A DNA stretch of 64,000 nucleotides from positions 1,364,001-1,428,000 of the forward strand of contig NC_036448.1 of NCBI RefSeq assembly GCF_002775205.1, written 5' to 3'. A model generated the notes under the pieces. It saw only the letters and a list, made by a program, of their open reading frames with translations, was not told where the DNA came from and did no database searches. This document shows, piece by piece, positions 44,101 to 56,988 of this stretch. Position 1 is the first letter of the stretch. Each line of letters begins with the position of its first letter. Both the position numbers and the translations under genes were made by a program. Origin of the DNA: Xiphophorus maculatus (lineage: Eukaryota; Chordata; Actinopteri; Cyprinodontiformes; Poeciliidae).

Positions 44101-45274
44101 AAGGTGCGGTTGGATGTTTTTTTTTCCTTGCGCTCTAAGAACCATGCAGAAGCTAAATGTATCACTTTCCAATCTCAGCTGGTTTGGGCCGTACAGGCAC
44201 TCTGATCGCCTGCTATCTGATGAAGCACTTCAGGTTCACAGCAGCTGAGGCTATCGCTTGGATCAGGATCTGCCGACCCGGGTCAATTATTGGTCCCCAG
44301 CAGAACTTCTTAGAAGAGTAAGTTTAAGACTTTGTTAAGGATCAACAAGAAAAACTACATTTGAAATTTTTATTTTGATGACGCCTGTTTCTAGAATAAT
44401 TTGTCATATTTTAGATTGGTATTAACTCAATCTCTGAGGGAAACTCAAGAAATCTTTTATGTTCATGAATGGATTATGTGGAGTGTATGAACAAGTATGC
44501 CCGAAAAACCTTAAATATGGTGAAAAGTTCAAGATTTACTGTTACTCATGTCAGAAGGTGAAACTCATATTGCATACATTCACTACAAATAGAGTGAAAT
44601 ATTTAAAATCTTTATTTCTTCTACTTTTGATGATCATGGCAAATGAAGTAAAAAAAAAAAGTGAAGTGGGAGCACAGGCTCTTTATACCTTGACTTTTTT
44701 CTACATCCATTATCTCACTCGAAACAACAGAATCATCCAGTATATTTTTCTAAAACATATTTCTAATTTACAAATTAGTAAAAGAAAAAAATAAATAAAC
44801 GATCACAATCAGACTTTGTATTTATTTAGCAAATGATTTTTCTATATTTGTTTTAAAGAATGGAAATCAGTTTTAACTCTTGACAACAATTATTTCTCAC
44901 AGAAATTCCTCTAGCTAAAGTGCAGTTGTTTTAAATATTTGTCCTAACCTTTAGTTTTTTTTTTAACAAACACTTATCTCTTAATAATTTATTTATTGAA
45001 TTATTAATAAAAGCTTTGCACATTGTCAATGTCATTATCAATCTGAAGTGAATAAATTTCCATCCCATTGACTGATATAGATTGAAAAACAGCAGGAGGT
45101 AATCTATTTCTCAGCACTGTTAATTGTTTCCATCAGATATGAGGACACATCACCCAAAAAAATCACCACTACTGGTGATGAAAATCACCACTACTGCAAC
45201 TTGATGAGAAGATGCTAACAAGTTATATTTTTAGCTAGAGTAATTTATCACTCATTGTGTAATATGAGAAGGGG

Positions 45275-45305
<31 letters not shown>

Positions 45306-45399
45306 TGTGTGTGCGTGCGTGCAGGAAACAACACAGCTTGTGGGTTCAGGGAGATGTGCATCGCTCCAAACAGAAGCTTGCCCAGCAGAGGTTCAATCG

Positions 45400-45432
<33 letters not shown>

Positions 45433-46564
45433 CCATCTGCCTGGTTCTGACCCGGTACCACTGGGCAAACAAGAAGCAATGCCTCATCTGGTTACAAGCA
45501 TGAATGATCTGTCAATCAAAACCGCTCTGTGCAAATCCTACAGTTTGGATGAAGTGAGTCGTTGAAGTTTTTGGCATCTGTTTTTAAGCAGTGTAGAAGT
45601 GTAGTCAAAGTAACACTGATTTTTTATGTGAGCAGAGCAACTGTAAGGAAACCAGTCTGACCCAGGGAGACAATCTGAGAGCAGTGAAGGGAAAACGGAC
45701 ACCAAGATCAGCTTCCTCCTCTTCCAGGTACTGCCTGCTCATACAGCAGCAGGTTTCATGTGATTATCCTTAGGAGGAAGAAAAACACTCCTCAAGCTCA
45801 AAGCTTAAAATTCTAATTAATTGAATATTAATTAGAATTTGAATTTTGTCTTCCATCTTCCTGGGTCAGTTAAGTTCCTTGCAAGGAGCAAGAACTGCCC
45901 TGACCCTAACTTTTAATTCTTACCCCTCGAGACAGCAGTGAGGGGTGATTCATACAGGGACAGGAAGTTGTCACGACTGGCAATGCCCCCACAGGAAGTA
46001 TATCCTGTAACTTAGAAGCCTGTACAATTACCTAGAGCAGCCCAGCTGGAAGTAGCAGTATTTGTCCACCACATTCCATAGTGCTTAGAATGAATTTTTA
46101 AATTGGTATTGCAGCACTCAAATCTTTCATATAATTGCTGAGAAAGATTTTTGCATATTTCTCCTGGTACGTTTATGGTTTATTATTAGTGTCTTTAATG
46201 TCTCCTTGCCATCACCCTAATCGTTAGCTCCCTCCCTCCCTCCCTTCCTTTAAAGATGTCAAATTTCTTTCTACCTTTCTTTCAGGTCAAACATGTCAAA
46301 GGAGTCCCACTGTTCCATCCTCCCTCCCCCTAAGTCTCCTAAAATCAGTCTTTCCCTTCCTCCATCCTCTTCTAAAAAGCTTAGAAGAAGCTCTTCCACT
46401 GTCACACAGATCAAGAGGTGGGTGATGACTGTCCTGCTGGGTGACACAGACACCATTTTTTTTTGTTCTGTCTTTGCATCTCTAACTCTTTGACATTGCA
46501 TGCCTCTCTCCTCAGCCCTTTCAGCCTTAGTCTGTTCAGCACCAGGCCTGCACTGATTCACTGA
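35173..46564 (+). CDS. cdc14a: dual-specificity protein phosphatase CDC14A (14 coding exons)
   Basis: Removes phosphate from Ser/Thr(-Pro) and Tyr of mitotic and ciliary substrates. Vertebrate CDC14A localises to centrosomes, basal bodies and actin structures. Exons: 35173-35209, 36927-37017, 40795-40870, 40971-41063, 41165-41244, 42849-42915, 43023-43085, 43247-43334, 43873-44103, 44179-44317, 45325-45553, 45636-45727, 46286-46417, 46516-46564. All junctions are GT-AG and phases agree, giving 488 residues. The N-terminal domain ([12 protein letters not shown], residues 45-56) precedes the catalytic domain with D247 (MDGSTPSD) and C274-R280 in [11 protein letters not shown]; the signature is split by intron 9. 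Exon 11 encodes ten Gln (348-357). The tail is shorter than in human CDC14A (about 594 residues). CDC14A is favoured over CDC14B by LQGIRK and RVENGD; cdc14aa or cdc14ab cannot be decided. Confidence 0.93.
35423..35823 (-). mobile_element. solo LTR in cdc14a intron 1
   Basis: 401 bp with TGTCATG...CCTAACA ends, flanked by a perfect 5-bp duplication, AGGAC (35,418-35,422 and 35,824-35,828). On the minus strand it has a TATA-like tgtatttaat and a late attaaatctt, as in Gypsy-type LTRs. No internal region remains, so it arose by LTR-LTR recombination. Confidence 0.85.
36469..36488. repeat. (TTC)n tract in cdc14a intron 1
   Basis: About six TTC units. Confidence 0.85.
38015..38231. mobile_element. 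hAT-type MITE, second copy, in cdc14a intron 2
   Basis: The ends CACAGGTGTCAAACTCC and GGAGTTTGACTCCCCTG are inverted repeats. Flanks GTCTAGTC (38,007-38,014) and GTCTAGAG (38,232-38,239) share six of eight bases. It is 217 bp, the same family and size as the copy at 3008-3226. Confidence 0.75.
39585..40075 (+). mobile_element. LINE (L2-like) 3' end in cdc14a intron 2
   Basis: Broken frames show the order [24 protein letters not shown], then [11 protein letters not shown], a typical C-terminal L2-like reverse-transcriptase tail. It ends in cttactt repeats (about 40,056-40,072) after aaataaa, the usual 3' signature. It is 5'-truncated. Confidence 0.7.
41570..41860. repeat. abundant teleost retroposon-like repeat in cdc14a intron 5
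   Basis: Starts with atccatccattttct and contains tagtggggtcaggaggtgct, gttccgggcgagaggcgggg, caccagtctgtcgcagggca and gagaacatgcaaactccatg. I recognise this as one of the commonest interspersed repeats of percomorph fish, probably the 3' end of an RTE/Rex-type retroposon. The family name is uncertain. Confidence 0.6.
45274..45324. repeat. (GT)n microsatellite abutting the cdc14a exon 11 acceptor
   Basis: The GT tract, with one GG and two GTGC variants, ends in gcgtgcag directly at the exon boundary (45,325). It replaces the usual polypyrimidine tract. Confidence 0.95.
45401..45430 (+). repeat. (CAG)10 coding for polyglutamine in cdc14a
   Basis: Ten pure CAG codons within exon 11, following FNR and preceding YHLPG. 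No CAA interrupts the run, so length variation is likely. Confidence 0.95.
45808..45840. repeat. hairpin with 14-bp arms in cdc14a intron 12
   Basis: AAATTCTAATTAAT is followed after 5 bases by its exact inverse, ATTAATTAGAATTT. Confidence 0.9.
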
Positions 46565-46780
46565 ACTCAGCTGGGAGAACAAGGTTATGGATCTGACAGT
46601 GAGCAGATTGCAAAACTGGATCAGCCAGAGTCTGAGAAGGCCTTAAACATTGTGTTCATGAAGCTGTTGAATTCTGCTTCATTGATTTGCGAGAACAGTC
46701 GATGAACAAATCAGCTGTTAAGAATTATATTTTTCCTGTAATACCCATTGTAACATAGCCACTATGTTTGTTTTTTTCTG

Positions 46781-46786
46781 AATAAA
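46781..46786 (+). promoter_or_regulatory. cdc14a polyadenylation signal
   Basis: AATAAA lies 217 bases after the stop codon, within aaaTACATTAAAGAGT-type AT-rich text. Confidence 0.6.
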
Positions 46787-46799
46787 TACATTAAAGAGT

Positions 46800-48438
46800 A
46801 AATGTATCAAACTGTTTTGTAGAACAGTTGCTGTTATTTCATAGTTAAAATCTCCACTGTTTAAAGTTGATTTTGGGCAGCATCATGCTGGTTTTAGGTG
46901 TGGTTGAAATTAGTGAATAAAAAGGGGCGTGGCGTCGAAGAGGAAGACGCACACAGTCAGATCTGACTTGATTGAATGTTTAAAATAAGTTAAAAATCAA
47001 AGAAAAGAGATAAAACAGCAATCAAAGTTCAACCCAGCGCCGCAGATCGTGCATTTAGAAACCGGATCGGAGCTTGTACCCAGGAAACGCCGCCCGGTGT
47101 GAGAGGACGCCACCGAGGGGGAAGAAAGACGCTCCGGTGAGATCTGGACTTTTGCTGGTACCACTCTTTTTGCTTATCTTTTTTGGGGGGATTTTGACGT
47201 TTTGGATTTTTCATTTTGGATTGGGACTTTGGATTAAAACGGAGAAATACTTCCAGGACTTTGTTTTGTTTGTTGGAGGATATGGAACTCCTTTGTGGAC
47301 ATTATTCTTTTGAAAAAAGAATGGGAAATTTTGGACATTTAATTATTTAGGTTTTTGCTGATATAAACTGAGTGATTTAAATCTAACCTATAATTATTTT
47401 TTGAGGGATTTTTGGTTATTGATTTAGTTATCAAGATAACTATTATTATTTCTTAGTATTGTGATTTTTTTTTTTGGAATAAATCATTGTTGCTAAAAAT
47501 CAACAAATTTCATATTGAGTGGTTGGATATTTATTTTCTTATCAAATTAATGGTGTAACATATTTTACCTGATTCCTGTGACAGATCCCCCTGCAGTGTA
47601 TTGTGAGTTCTGCTTTAAGTCGAGCTGAATTTTACCCCATGAACAACCGGTGGTGGTTGTCTGTGACGCAGACAGGGATTGTCTGAATATGAACATAGCA
47701 ACATGTTGCTTTCTCTCACTTTTGAACTGCTGATGTCGACAACAGACCTTTTAGAGATGAACTAGCAGAAGTTTTAAAGTGAGGCATGAAGAACATGTTT
47801 TGTGGCACAAACAGAATACCTTGAAGACTCTGCTCGGTACGCTGCTGTCATCCTGACTTTAACTACACCCATCATCGGCTGCTAGAGCCAAACCAGCTGA
47901 ATATTACCACAATGCTGCCACCTGCTGGTCAAAGACAGTGACTGATGTTCTGCTGGGAACCTTTTGCTCCTTTTAGGCTTAATTTAATAGTGATTTTTTT
48001 TTAAAGTAGGATGATGCAAAAACACTTTTTAGAATGTCTCATTGAGCAAACAGTGGAGAAAATAGCAAAAGTAACAATCCCAACAATATAGACAGTTTTG
48101 TGTTTTTAAAACATTAATTGGAATTTATTATGGCAACAATAAATCAAAATTCAAAATTTATCACAATAAATGCAATACGACAATACGATAAATGCCCTCT
48201 CCTAACTGGAAGTAAATCTAATATTTAAAATTCAAAAGCATATGGAGAAAATAACTCACTGTTATATCCTGTACTGTGATGACCAATTTAAATCTTTTTT
48301 AAAGCTTTTCTTTCTCATGTTAAAATTAGCACACTTAGAGTATAATGATAAATTCATATGGATTTGTCTTCAATGTAAAAAAAAAAAAAAAACAAGACAA
48401 TCAAAGATATGAAGAAACAGAAAACCACCAAGATGCAC
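46800..48438. other. intergenic region between convergent cdc14a and dnai4
   Basis: No gene is seen. The stretch 46,915-47,565 has the look of an LTR or retroposon (aaggggcgtggcgtcg start, T-rich body, ggaataaatc near 47,478, ending ggtgtaaca), but I found no matching target duplication. The rest is AT-rich unique sequence with a poly-A run near 48,378. Confidence 0.4.
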
Positions 48439-48444
48439 TTTATT
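48439..48444 (-). promoter_or_regulatory. candidate dnai4 polyadenylation signal
   Basis: AATAAA on the minus strand, 286 bases after the dnai4 stop, followed by GTGCATCTTGG-like text. Confidence 0.45.
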
Positions 48445-48729
48445 GTTTGGGGCATCATATAAATGAAACATGTTAGTTCAGAACATAAAAATGTGCTGCC
48501 TTTTGTAAATTAAGCTGGAGAGGCAAAGTTTTGAAAACCGCACTAGAACACCCACTAGTGGATATTTTGTTATGTTGTTTGGTGTTAATCAAACTCTCTA
48601 AATCATTCTCTGTGATAGACTGGGAACCGGCAGGGATAAGCTACTGATGAAGGACGGATGGATTTACCTTGTAGCTGAAGACTTGTAGATACATTTAAAC
48701 TAGAGATGCATCATGGTGCTCTGTGTCCA

Positions 48730-51700
48730 CTACATCAATGTCTCCTGAAGTTCTTTGGGAGATGCAGAGTGGAGGAGGCCTTGAATAACATCTCCCTGAA
48801 ACATCAGGTTCCAAATCACAATCTGAGTGTGTTAACGTGTGTTGTAAACAACCCCATGTGGATTAGGGCCATGACATCTTTGCAATAATAAATTGTCATA
48901 AACATTCCTCTTGCTCTGATTTAAATTGCTCAATATTTGGTCATAAATTGCCAAATGGAGCTAACAAAATTATGAAGTCTGTTCATTGAATGATGATCTT
49001 CCATGTCTGGATTTTGGTACTTCAAAAGATAAATTTTCACAATCACTGAAAATCTAATCAAATTATTTACGTCCCTTATATTCCCACCTATTTAAGCCTG
49101 ACATGTTTGTGTGATTTACCTGGCTGCTCTCTCCAACATGGAGGTTCTGCAGCTGGTACGCCGTCACCTGGCCATCACTGTCTCCTACCACAACACAGTC
49201 TGTGAGGGATGCAAACAGAAGGGACGTCATCTTCAGTCCAGGAGCAGCAGGCTGCACAATTACCGGATCCAAACTGGAAGATAGAAGTTATGGAATCAGG
49301 TTCACTTTCTTCCCTTGTTTCCAGTTCTTTTCTGCGTGCTGATGTGCTTACTGGCAGAGTGAAATGAAGCAAGCAAATTCCTCACACTTACAAGCTGGAG
49401 TTCAGGTCCCAAATCTCAAGCCGCTCTTCGTTAACAGCACCAAATACTGTGGCGTGCTTTGGAGACCACCTGACTTCAGCCACCGGCTGGTTGGAGGTGA
49501 AGCTTAACAAAGGGTTAATGCAGTCCTGCTTCCAGAGTTGGATGGTGGAGTCAGAGGAGCAGCTCAGGAACACATCAGGATGGAGAGGACACCATGTGAT
49601 ACAGTTCACAGGACACTGACAGGAAACAACACAAACACAAAAAAGTCACTCAAATTATGTCATTTATTCTAAGGATTATTGCTTCACATTAGTGTGGTGC
49701 TATTAATCAGTTCTATGTAGATTTATAAGGTGCTATTGTTCCGTTCCAATGACCAACAACAGCTGCAGGTTCTTGGAGAATGATCATTTTGCTACGGTTG
49801 GGAGTGAACAAACCACCAGAGCTGGGGTTTGTGAAACTTACTGTTGTTCTCAAAAGAGCACAGATCCTATTGTGATGTTAAAAAAAAAAACACACAGTAA
49901 CATTACAAATCATCTTAAAAAATCCAAATTAAATGTGGCACATCCTGTGCAGATTATTGTTACTGCAGAGACTTTCAAATTAAAAAATCTAAAGCCAGAG
50001 AACATGTGGTATGTACTGAGACTCCCTGATGAGAGAAAAACAGCTATGTGTTGCTATGCTAACATGTTTTTCATTCAAAACGTTTTTAGTTTTTATTTTA
50101 TACCAGAAGAACAAAAAATACTCTACTGTAGTTAACTTAAAAATACCATTTTCAAAAAGAGCTACTCCAACACGCTGCCACCAAGAGAAGCAGAATTCTG
50201 GAATCCACAACACTCCAGTTTCCACCGAGATAATGTAGAACTGCTCTTCAACATACACAAGTTACTTTAATTATTGATTCAGTAAGTAACCAAATTTTAT
50301 TCAAAATTAAAACACCTTTTGATCCAAATGTTTGTATTTGATTCTTTTAAAAAAATATTGATTGCTGTTAATCAGCTAGGCCTGTTACAATAACAAATTT
50401 TGCTCAACAATAAATTATCCCAGAAATTATTGCAATAATTGATAATATTGTTGTTCAAGACAATTTTCAAGTAATATGGAGGTAATGGTACAATAATGCA
50501 GGAACACATTCTCAAAGATCATTAAACTTTAAATATATTGAACATTTAACACTGGAACTGAAAGACATTTTACATTTCTGAAATAAATAAGCAAAACTAC
50601 AGAAACGCCAAATATAATGAACCATGAAGTTTCTGTAAACAAAATTGTCCTTCAAAAAAGGGCTAGGCTGTGGCTAGAAAACCTTTATACAAAACAGTTG
50701 CTTGTTTTTATCATGTAACATTGTTTACTGCACTGCCCTTGATGAAAAAAACTTGAATTGAGTTAAAATAATTTGATAAATTTCCTAATGGCATCCCACC
50801 AGAGTAACATTATGTTTGTAAATGTAAGAAAGATTGACTTAGTTTTGGTGGATTTCACTGCAGTGGAAGAAAGAGGAGGTGACTTTTACTGTGTCAAACT
50901 TACAAAATGTTTCCTGTAAGTTTCCAGAAACTGGTGACCATTGGAGCAGGAACACTTGTGGATGTTACCTTCCCAGGTACCAGTCAAATAGATGTTGGAG
51001 TCCTGTAGAAGCATGGTGCCACAAACAGAAACATGCTATGAGTCAGCTGGCATATGAGCAGCCAGTAACTTACAGATATTCTGGAGCAACTTACACTTGG
51101 ATGAAAGTCAAAGCACAGACCAGGGGTGAGAACAGACAGCACACACTCTGCTGTCTTCTCTGGCTTGTTCTGTTCAGTCTTTCTCAGGGTATTATTCATC
51201 TTCTTGAGCTTCATCAGGTCTATACAATAACCAATTAAATATTCAGTTGTTAATCTTATTTAACAACGTATTCGTTGTTAAGAGTGTATTCTTAACTGAA
51301 GAAAAAAGGTAACTTTTAACAAAACAACGTCCTACCCTTAATATCTAGGTTGTTTCACAACAACTAATGTAGTGATTTTAGCTCTTTTAAGTGGGAATAA
51401 ATTTGCTCACAGAAACATTTTAAAGTCTTTTCAAATCTTAAAGTGGTAGTATTATGTGTTGTCCAGGCACACAGAGGAAATGTCTAGCACAATCAAGTAA
51501 CTACTACCTTTAGTTGTTATAAAAATGGTAAATACAGGGTGGGCCATAAGTTTCCATACATAGAAAAAATAAACATTTTATATTGGACAACCATTTTTAT
51601 TTTTGTGGGACTCTGTCTAATCGCTGCGCATTTCCAGTTTTCTGAAACTTGCAAATAAGTTTTGCCACAGTGTCGTGTGTGATGCTCGTTCCATGTTTTC

Positions 51701-54700
51701 TGTTAAAGTTTTCTGCTTCCCGATCCAGCCAACTGTATCATTTTAATTCTTTGCTCTTTTGTCAAACGTATCTTCTTGGGTATCTGAAATATAAAAGAAA
51801 TATACATTTTACATTCTCCTATGTATGGAAACTTATGGCCCACCCTGTATATCAAATATGACTTAAAAGAAATTGAACTTTGATACTTAGCACCTTGAAA
51901 TTGGGCTTCTGTCTCTTTAAAAACTCCTGCTCTTTCTGAAACTCCACCTTCAGGAAGTCATCACAATATCACTCCTCTATTAATCCTTCAACAACATTTT
52001 TACTGCCGTTGCATTGAGAAGTAGCTCACAATGAGCTCAGCAGATTCACAGTTCCACCAATTGTTTGCTAATTGCTACTGGCTAGTCTGAAGGAGCTGAG
52101 TAGGGCTGCATCTTGAAGGTGGCACTAGGTCCACCCAGGCGTTTTGCACCGCTGAATGGTTGCCATGGGAGATTAAAAGAATTCTCAAAACATACATGAA
52201 AGAATCAGGGCAACACTCCAGATATGTTTTTGATAACATGATGTAAAGCTCAAAAAAGTAGATTTAATATAACACTGTCCCTTTAAATACCTATATTAAT
52301 TCTTCATATATCTAAACATCTTGTTTTTGGAAAATATGGATATGCATCTTGTTTTTCACATATAAATGTTAGGAAAATTCATAGAGGCTTTAAATAACAT
52401 ATTGTTTCATTTTGCCTCAAAGAGCACTGTGAGCTGAAAATTGAAAAGGCAGATTCTACAGTGGAGAACTGTACCTGTACAGTCAAGGCCACCGTTGATG
52501 ACAAACCACTTGCAGATTCTGCCGTCTGCTCCCACAGAGTACAGAGATTCAACCTTCTCCTCTCCAGTGAAGCTCAGTTCTTGTTGGTTCCACCTGAGCT
52601 GCCACACTGGCCCAAGGTGTCTTTTGGCACATTCACTGCATACCGGAAGAAACAGAACAGCAACCTAGGAAAGTAACTCAGGGATGTACCATATGTTGCC
52701 ATTTACGTTGACATTGGTGTTAATTATCAAAGTTTATTTCAATCTTGTTGCTATGTGTGTATTAAGAGAGGGCGTGTCATAGTGACTGTGGGTTGTCAAA
52801 CTGAAGCAGAGAAGGAATCTCAACAGTGTGGTCATTTCTTCACAGTGTGGAATAGCTATGACAGCAATATTGATATTGGGTGTCACTACTGGCCCAAACC
52901 TTCATTTCGGTGCATCTCTAATTGAACTTCTCTATAAATAATGATAAGAGAGCCACACCATCCACCAACACTCATTCCTCACCGGCTGCTGATGAAAGGT
53001 GATTTATTATCTGCACTCTGCACATTGTGGATAGCAATGCTGCCGTCACTCATCCCCACAGCCAGCTGCCCAGGGCTGTTAGATGAAAAATCCACAGTTG
53101 TTACAGCGCTGTCACAGTTAATGATTCGCTCAGGCCACTGCAAGAAGAGAAGAATGAAAACAGCTGAAGCTTCTACATACCTAACCAGCCCATCACCTAT
53201 CTTGAAGGACAACTAGAGACTGTAACAATGACAAGACAGAACAAATGTAGTAGAAATCAGGAGTCCAAAGGCTGCTGAACATTCTAAACACTGATATGTA
53301 GAGCTACTTGTTGTCAGTGAAGCGGTAAATGGCCTGTACATGTACAGTGCTTTATCAAGTCCAGAGGACCCCAAAGCACTTCACATTACATTCAGTCATT
53401 CACCCATTCATGCACGAACACACCCTCACACACCCTCACATGAAGCAGACAACTGCAATATTTTTTATTTTGTAACCAGGTTGCTATGTATTGCAGACTT
53501 CTGCCCAGGTCTCTCTTGACAATGAGAACTAGATCTCAACGGAGTTTACCTTGTTAAATAAAGGAAATAAAAAATAAATTAATTAATCTAGTTGGGTAAG
53601 AAATGTTGTCAATGGCCAACATAAAAGAAAACATGGTGAAGGTCTAAGGGACTTTTAACCCCACACTAGACCAGATGATGGCAACTTCCTTGCATGTCAA
53701 TGCCTTGCATGCTGCCACTGCTCCATTGTTTTAGCATGAAGTAATATGATCAAACATGTACATAGTGTAGAGGTGAACTGTTTGTGCCACTATCTCTGCT
53801 GTTACTCCTGTGAATAAATGAGAGATTTTGCATTTTGCATGCACTCTGATGTTTGACAAAGTCGGCCATCTATCACCTGAAGAACATCTCCAGGATTAAA
53901 GGACTAATGTCTCAGCCAGATCTAGAGAAACTCATCCATGCGTTCATCTTCAGTCGTATTGATTACTGCAACAGCGTCTTCACAGGTCTGTCCAACAAAT
54001 CAATCCTCCAGCAGCAGCTGATCCAGAATGCTGCTGCTGGTGTTCTCACTAAAACCAGGAAGATGGAGCACATAACACTAGTTTTAAAGTCCCTCCACTG
54101 GCTCCCTGTAGCTCAAAGAACACACTTTAAAATCCTGTTGTTAGTTTACAAATCACTGAACAGCTTAGCACCACAATACATTAAAGATCTGCTGCTGTTG
54201 TATCAACCTTCCAGACCTCTCAGGTTCTGGTTCTGGTCTGCTCTGCATCCCCAGAACCAGAACCAAACAAGGAGAAGCAGCTTTCAGCATCTATGCACCA
54301 CAAATTTGGAACAAACTTCCAGAAAACTGTAAAACAGCTGAAACACTGATTTATTTTAAATCTCGAATGAAAACCCACCTGTTTAGGATTGTATTTGAAA
54401 TGTAATCAATTACAAATTTATTGATGGAATTTTACTTAATGCTGTGTTTTGATTGTTGATTCTATATTGCATTGTGTTTCTGTGTTTGATATGATGTAAA
54501 GCACTTTGAAATGCCTTGCTGCTGAAATGTGCTATACAAATAAAATTTGATTGATTGATTGATTGATTTCTGCCTCTGCAAAGGTCTTTTATAAACAACC
54601 AAATACTGTAAGGCATCTAATTTTCTGATTAGCAATCTGATTTTGGAATCAGATGTTATGGGCTACTTCCTTGGGAATGAAAGTGTCCGGATTAAGACCA

Positions 54701-56934
54701 GCTTTTATTTTTAATATTACAATAATAGTACAGTCAGAACATCTCGTTTGATTTGACAGCAGTGTCTGATTATTGCCCTAACCTATATATCCTCCAGATT
54801 TATTACTGAAACTACACAAACATCTGATTACTGAGGAGACATGAACTGAAGTCAGTCATACCGTCGGGTTTTTAATAGACCAGCAGCACACCAGACCTTG
54901 TTCATGGTTTCTGTAGTCAGTCTCACCATAACCTACAGCAAGGAGGTCCTAGCACAAAAACACCACAGTCAATGTTATGATGAGGTGAAAATATCAGTGG
55001 CAATAACTGTGCAATTATATAACAGAGACACATCAAAATTTTTGTTGTGAGGTCTTGGCTTAGAAGTTAACAACCAGCTAATTATAATCCAGAAGCTGAA
55101 GGAAATGGCTTAATGGCAATAAGGAAAGTATAACATCAACGGTTGGTGGAAATGCAATTTATGATTCTGCTCTATGATACTGATAATTATTCACAAAGGA
55201 AATGAGAATGGAAGGCAATGCCTCATCAGTGGTATTTTGTGTGAAAAATGTAACATGACAATAGAAAAAGAAAAGCATTTTTAGTAAAACTTGGGCCCAA
55301 AAAATCTGGATTCTAGATTCCTACTTAATAAAGTCATGATTAGTGGGAAATTATTATTTCAATGTATGTCCTGTTACAGAGTTTTTCTGACCTCACAATT
55401 TTCCTGTATATGTATCAGCTGGGTAGTGTGTGTCTTACCGGGTTTTTTTTGTTCCAGGCCATGCTACTGACCCTACAGCCTCTGCTGAGCTCACAGCGGA
55501 AAACCCAGAGACACTGTAGGGCTGGAGAGCAGGAAGTCTCTGCTTCACTCTGTTCCCCTTCCTTAGGTTTTACTAGTCTGTCAGGGTCTGAGAAAATCAT
55601 TGTAATCACTTTCTTGACTTTCTTTATATATACAGGGGTTGGACAATGAAACTGAAACACCTAGCTTTAGACCACAATAACTTATTAGTATGGTGTAGGG
55701 CCTCCTTTTGCGGCCAATACAGCGTCAATTCGTCTTGGGAATGACATATACAAGTCCTGCACAGTGGTCAGAGGGATTTTAAGCCATTCTTCTTGCAGGA
55801 TAGTGGCCAGGTCACGACGTGATGCTGGTGGAGGAAATGTTTCCTGACTCGCTCCTCCAAAACACCCCAAAGTGGCTGAATAATATTTAGATCTGGTGAC
55901 TGTGCAGGCCATGGGAGATGTTCAACTTCACTTTCATGTTCATCAAACCAATCTTTCACCAGTCTTGCTGTGTGTATTGGTGCATTGTCATCCTGATACA
56001 CGGCACCGCCTTCAGGATACAATGTTTGAACCATTGGATGCACATGGTCCTCCAGAATGGTTCGGTAGTCCTTGGCAGTGACGCGCCTATCTAGCACAAG
56101 TATGGGGCCAAGGGAATGCCATGATATGGCAGCCCAAACCATCACTGATCCACCCCCATGCTTCACTCTGTAAATGCAACAGTCTGGGTGGTACGCCTCT
56201 TTGGGGCTTCTCCACACCGTAACTCTCCCGGATGTGGGGAAAACAGTAAAGGTGGACTCATCAGAGAACAATACATGTTTCATATTGTCCACAGCCCAAG
56301 ATTTGTGCTCCTTGCACCATTGAAACCGACGTTTGGCATTGGCACGAGTGACCAAAGGTTTGGCTACAGCAGCCCGGCCGTGTATATTGACCCTGTGGAG
56401 CTCCCGACGGACAGTTTCGGTGGAAACAGGAGAGTTGAGGTGCACATTTAATTCTGCCATGATTTGGGTAGTCGTGGTTTTATGTTTTTTGGATACAATC
56501 CAGGTTAGCACCCGAACATCCCTTTCAGACAGCTTCCTCTTGCGCCCACAGTTAATCCTGTTGGATGTGGTTCGTCCTTCTTGGTGGTATGCTGACATTA
56601 CCCTGGATACTGTGGCTCTTGATACATCACAAAGACTTGCTGTCTTGGTCACAGATGCACCAGCAAGATGTGCACCAACAATTTGTCCTCTTCTGAACTC
56701 TGGTATGTCACCCATAATGTTGTGTGCATTGCAATATTTTGAGCAAAACTGGGCTCTTACCCTGCTAATTGGACCTTCACACTCTGCTCTTATTAGTTCA
56801 ATGTGCAATTAATGAAGATTGGCCACTAGGCTGGTCCAATTTAGCCATGAAACCTCCCACACTAAAATGAGAGGTGTTATACAGTTATACAGGTATATAC
56901 AGGTGTCCAACCCCTGTATATATATATATATACA

Positions 56935-56988
<54 letters not shown>

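Noticed and set aside
46915-47565. possible solo LTR between cdc14a and dnai4
   Set aside because: Composition and a late AATAAA fit an LTR, but no TG start with a matching target duplication was found.
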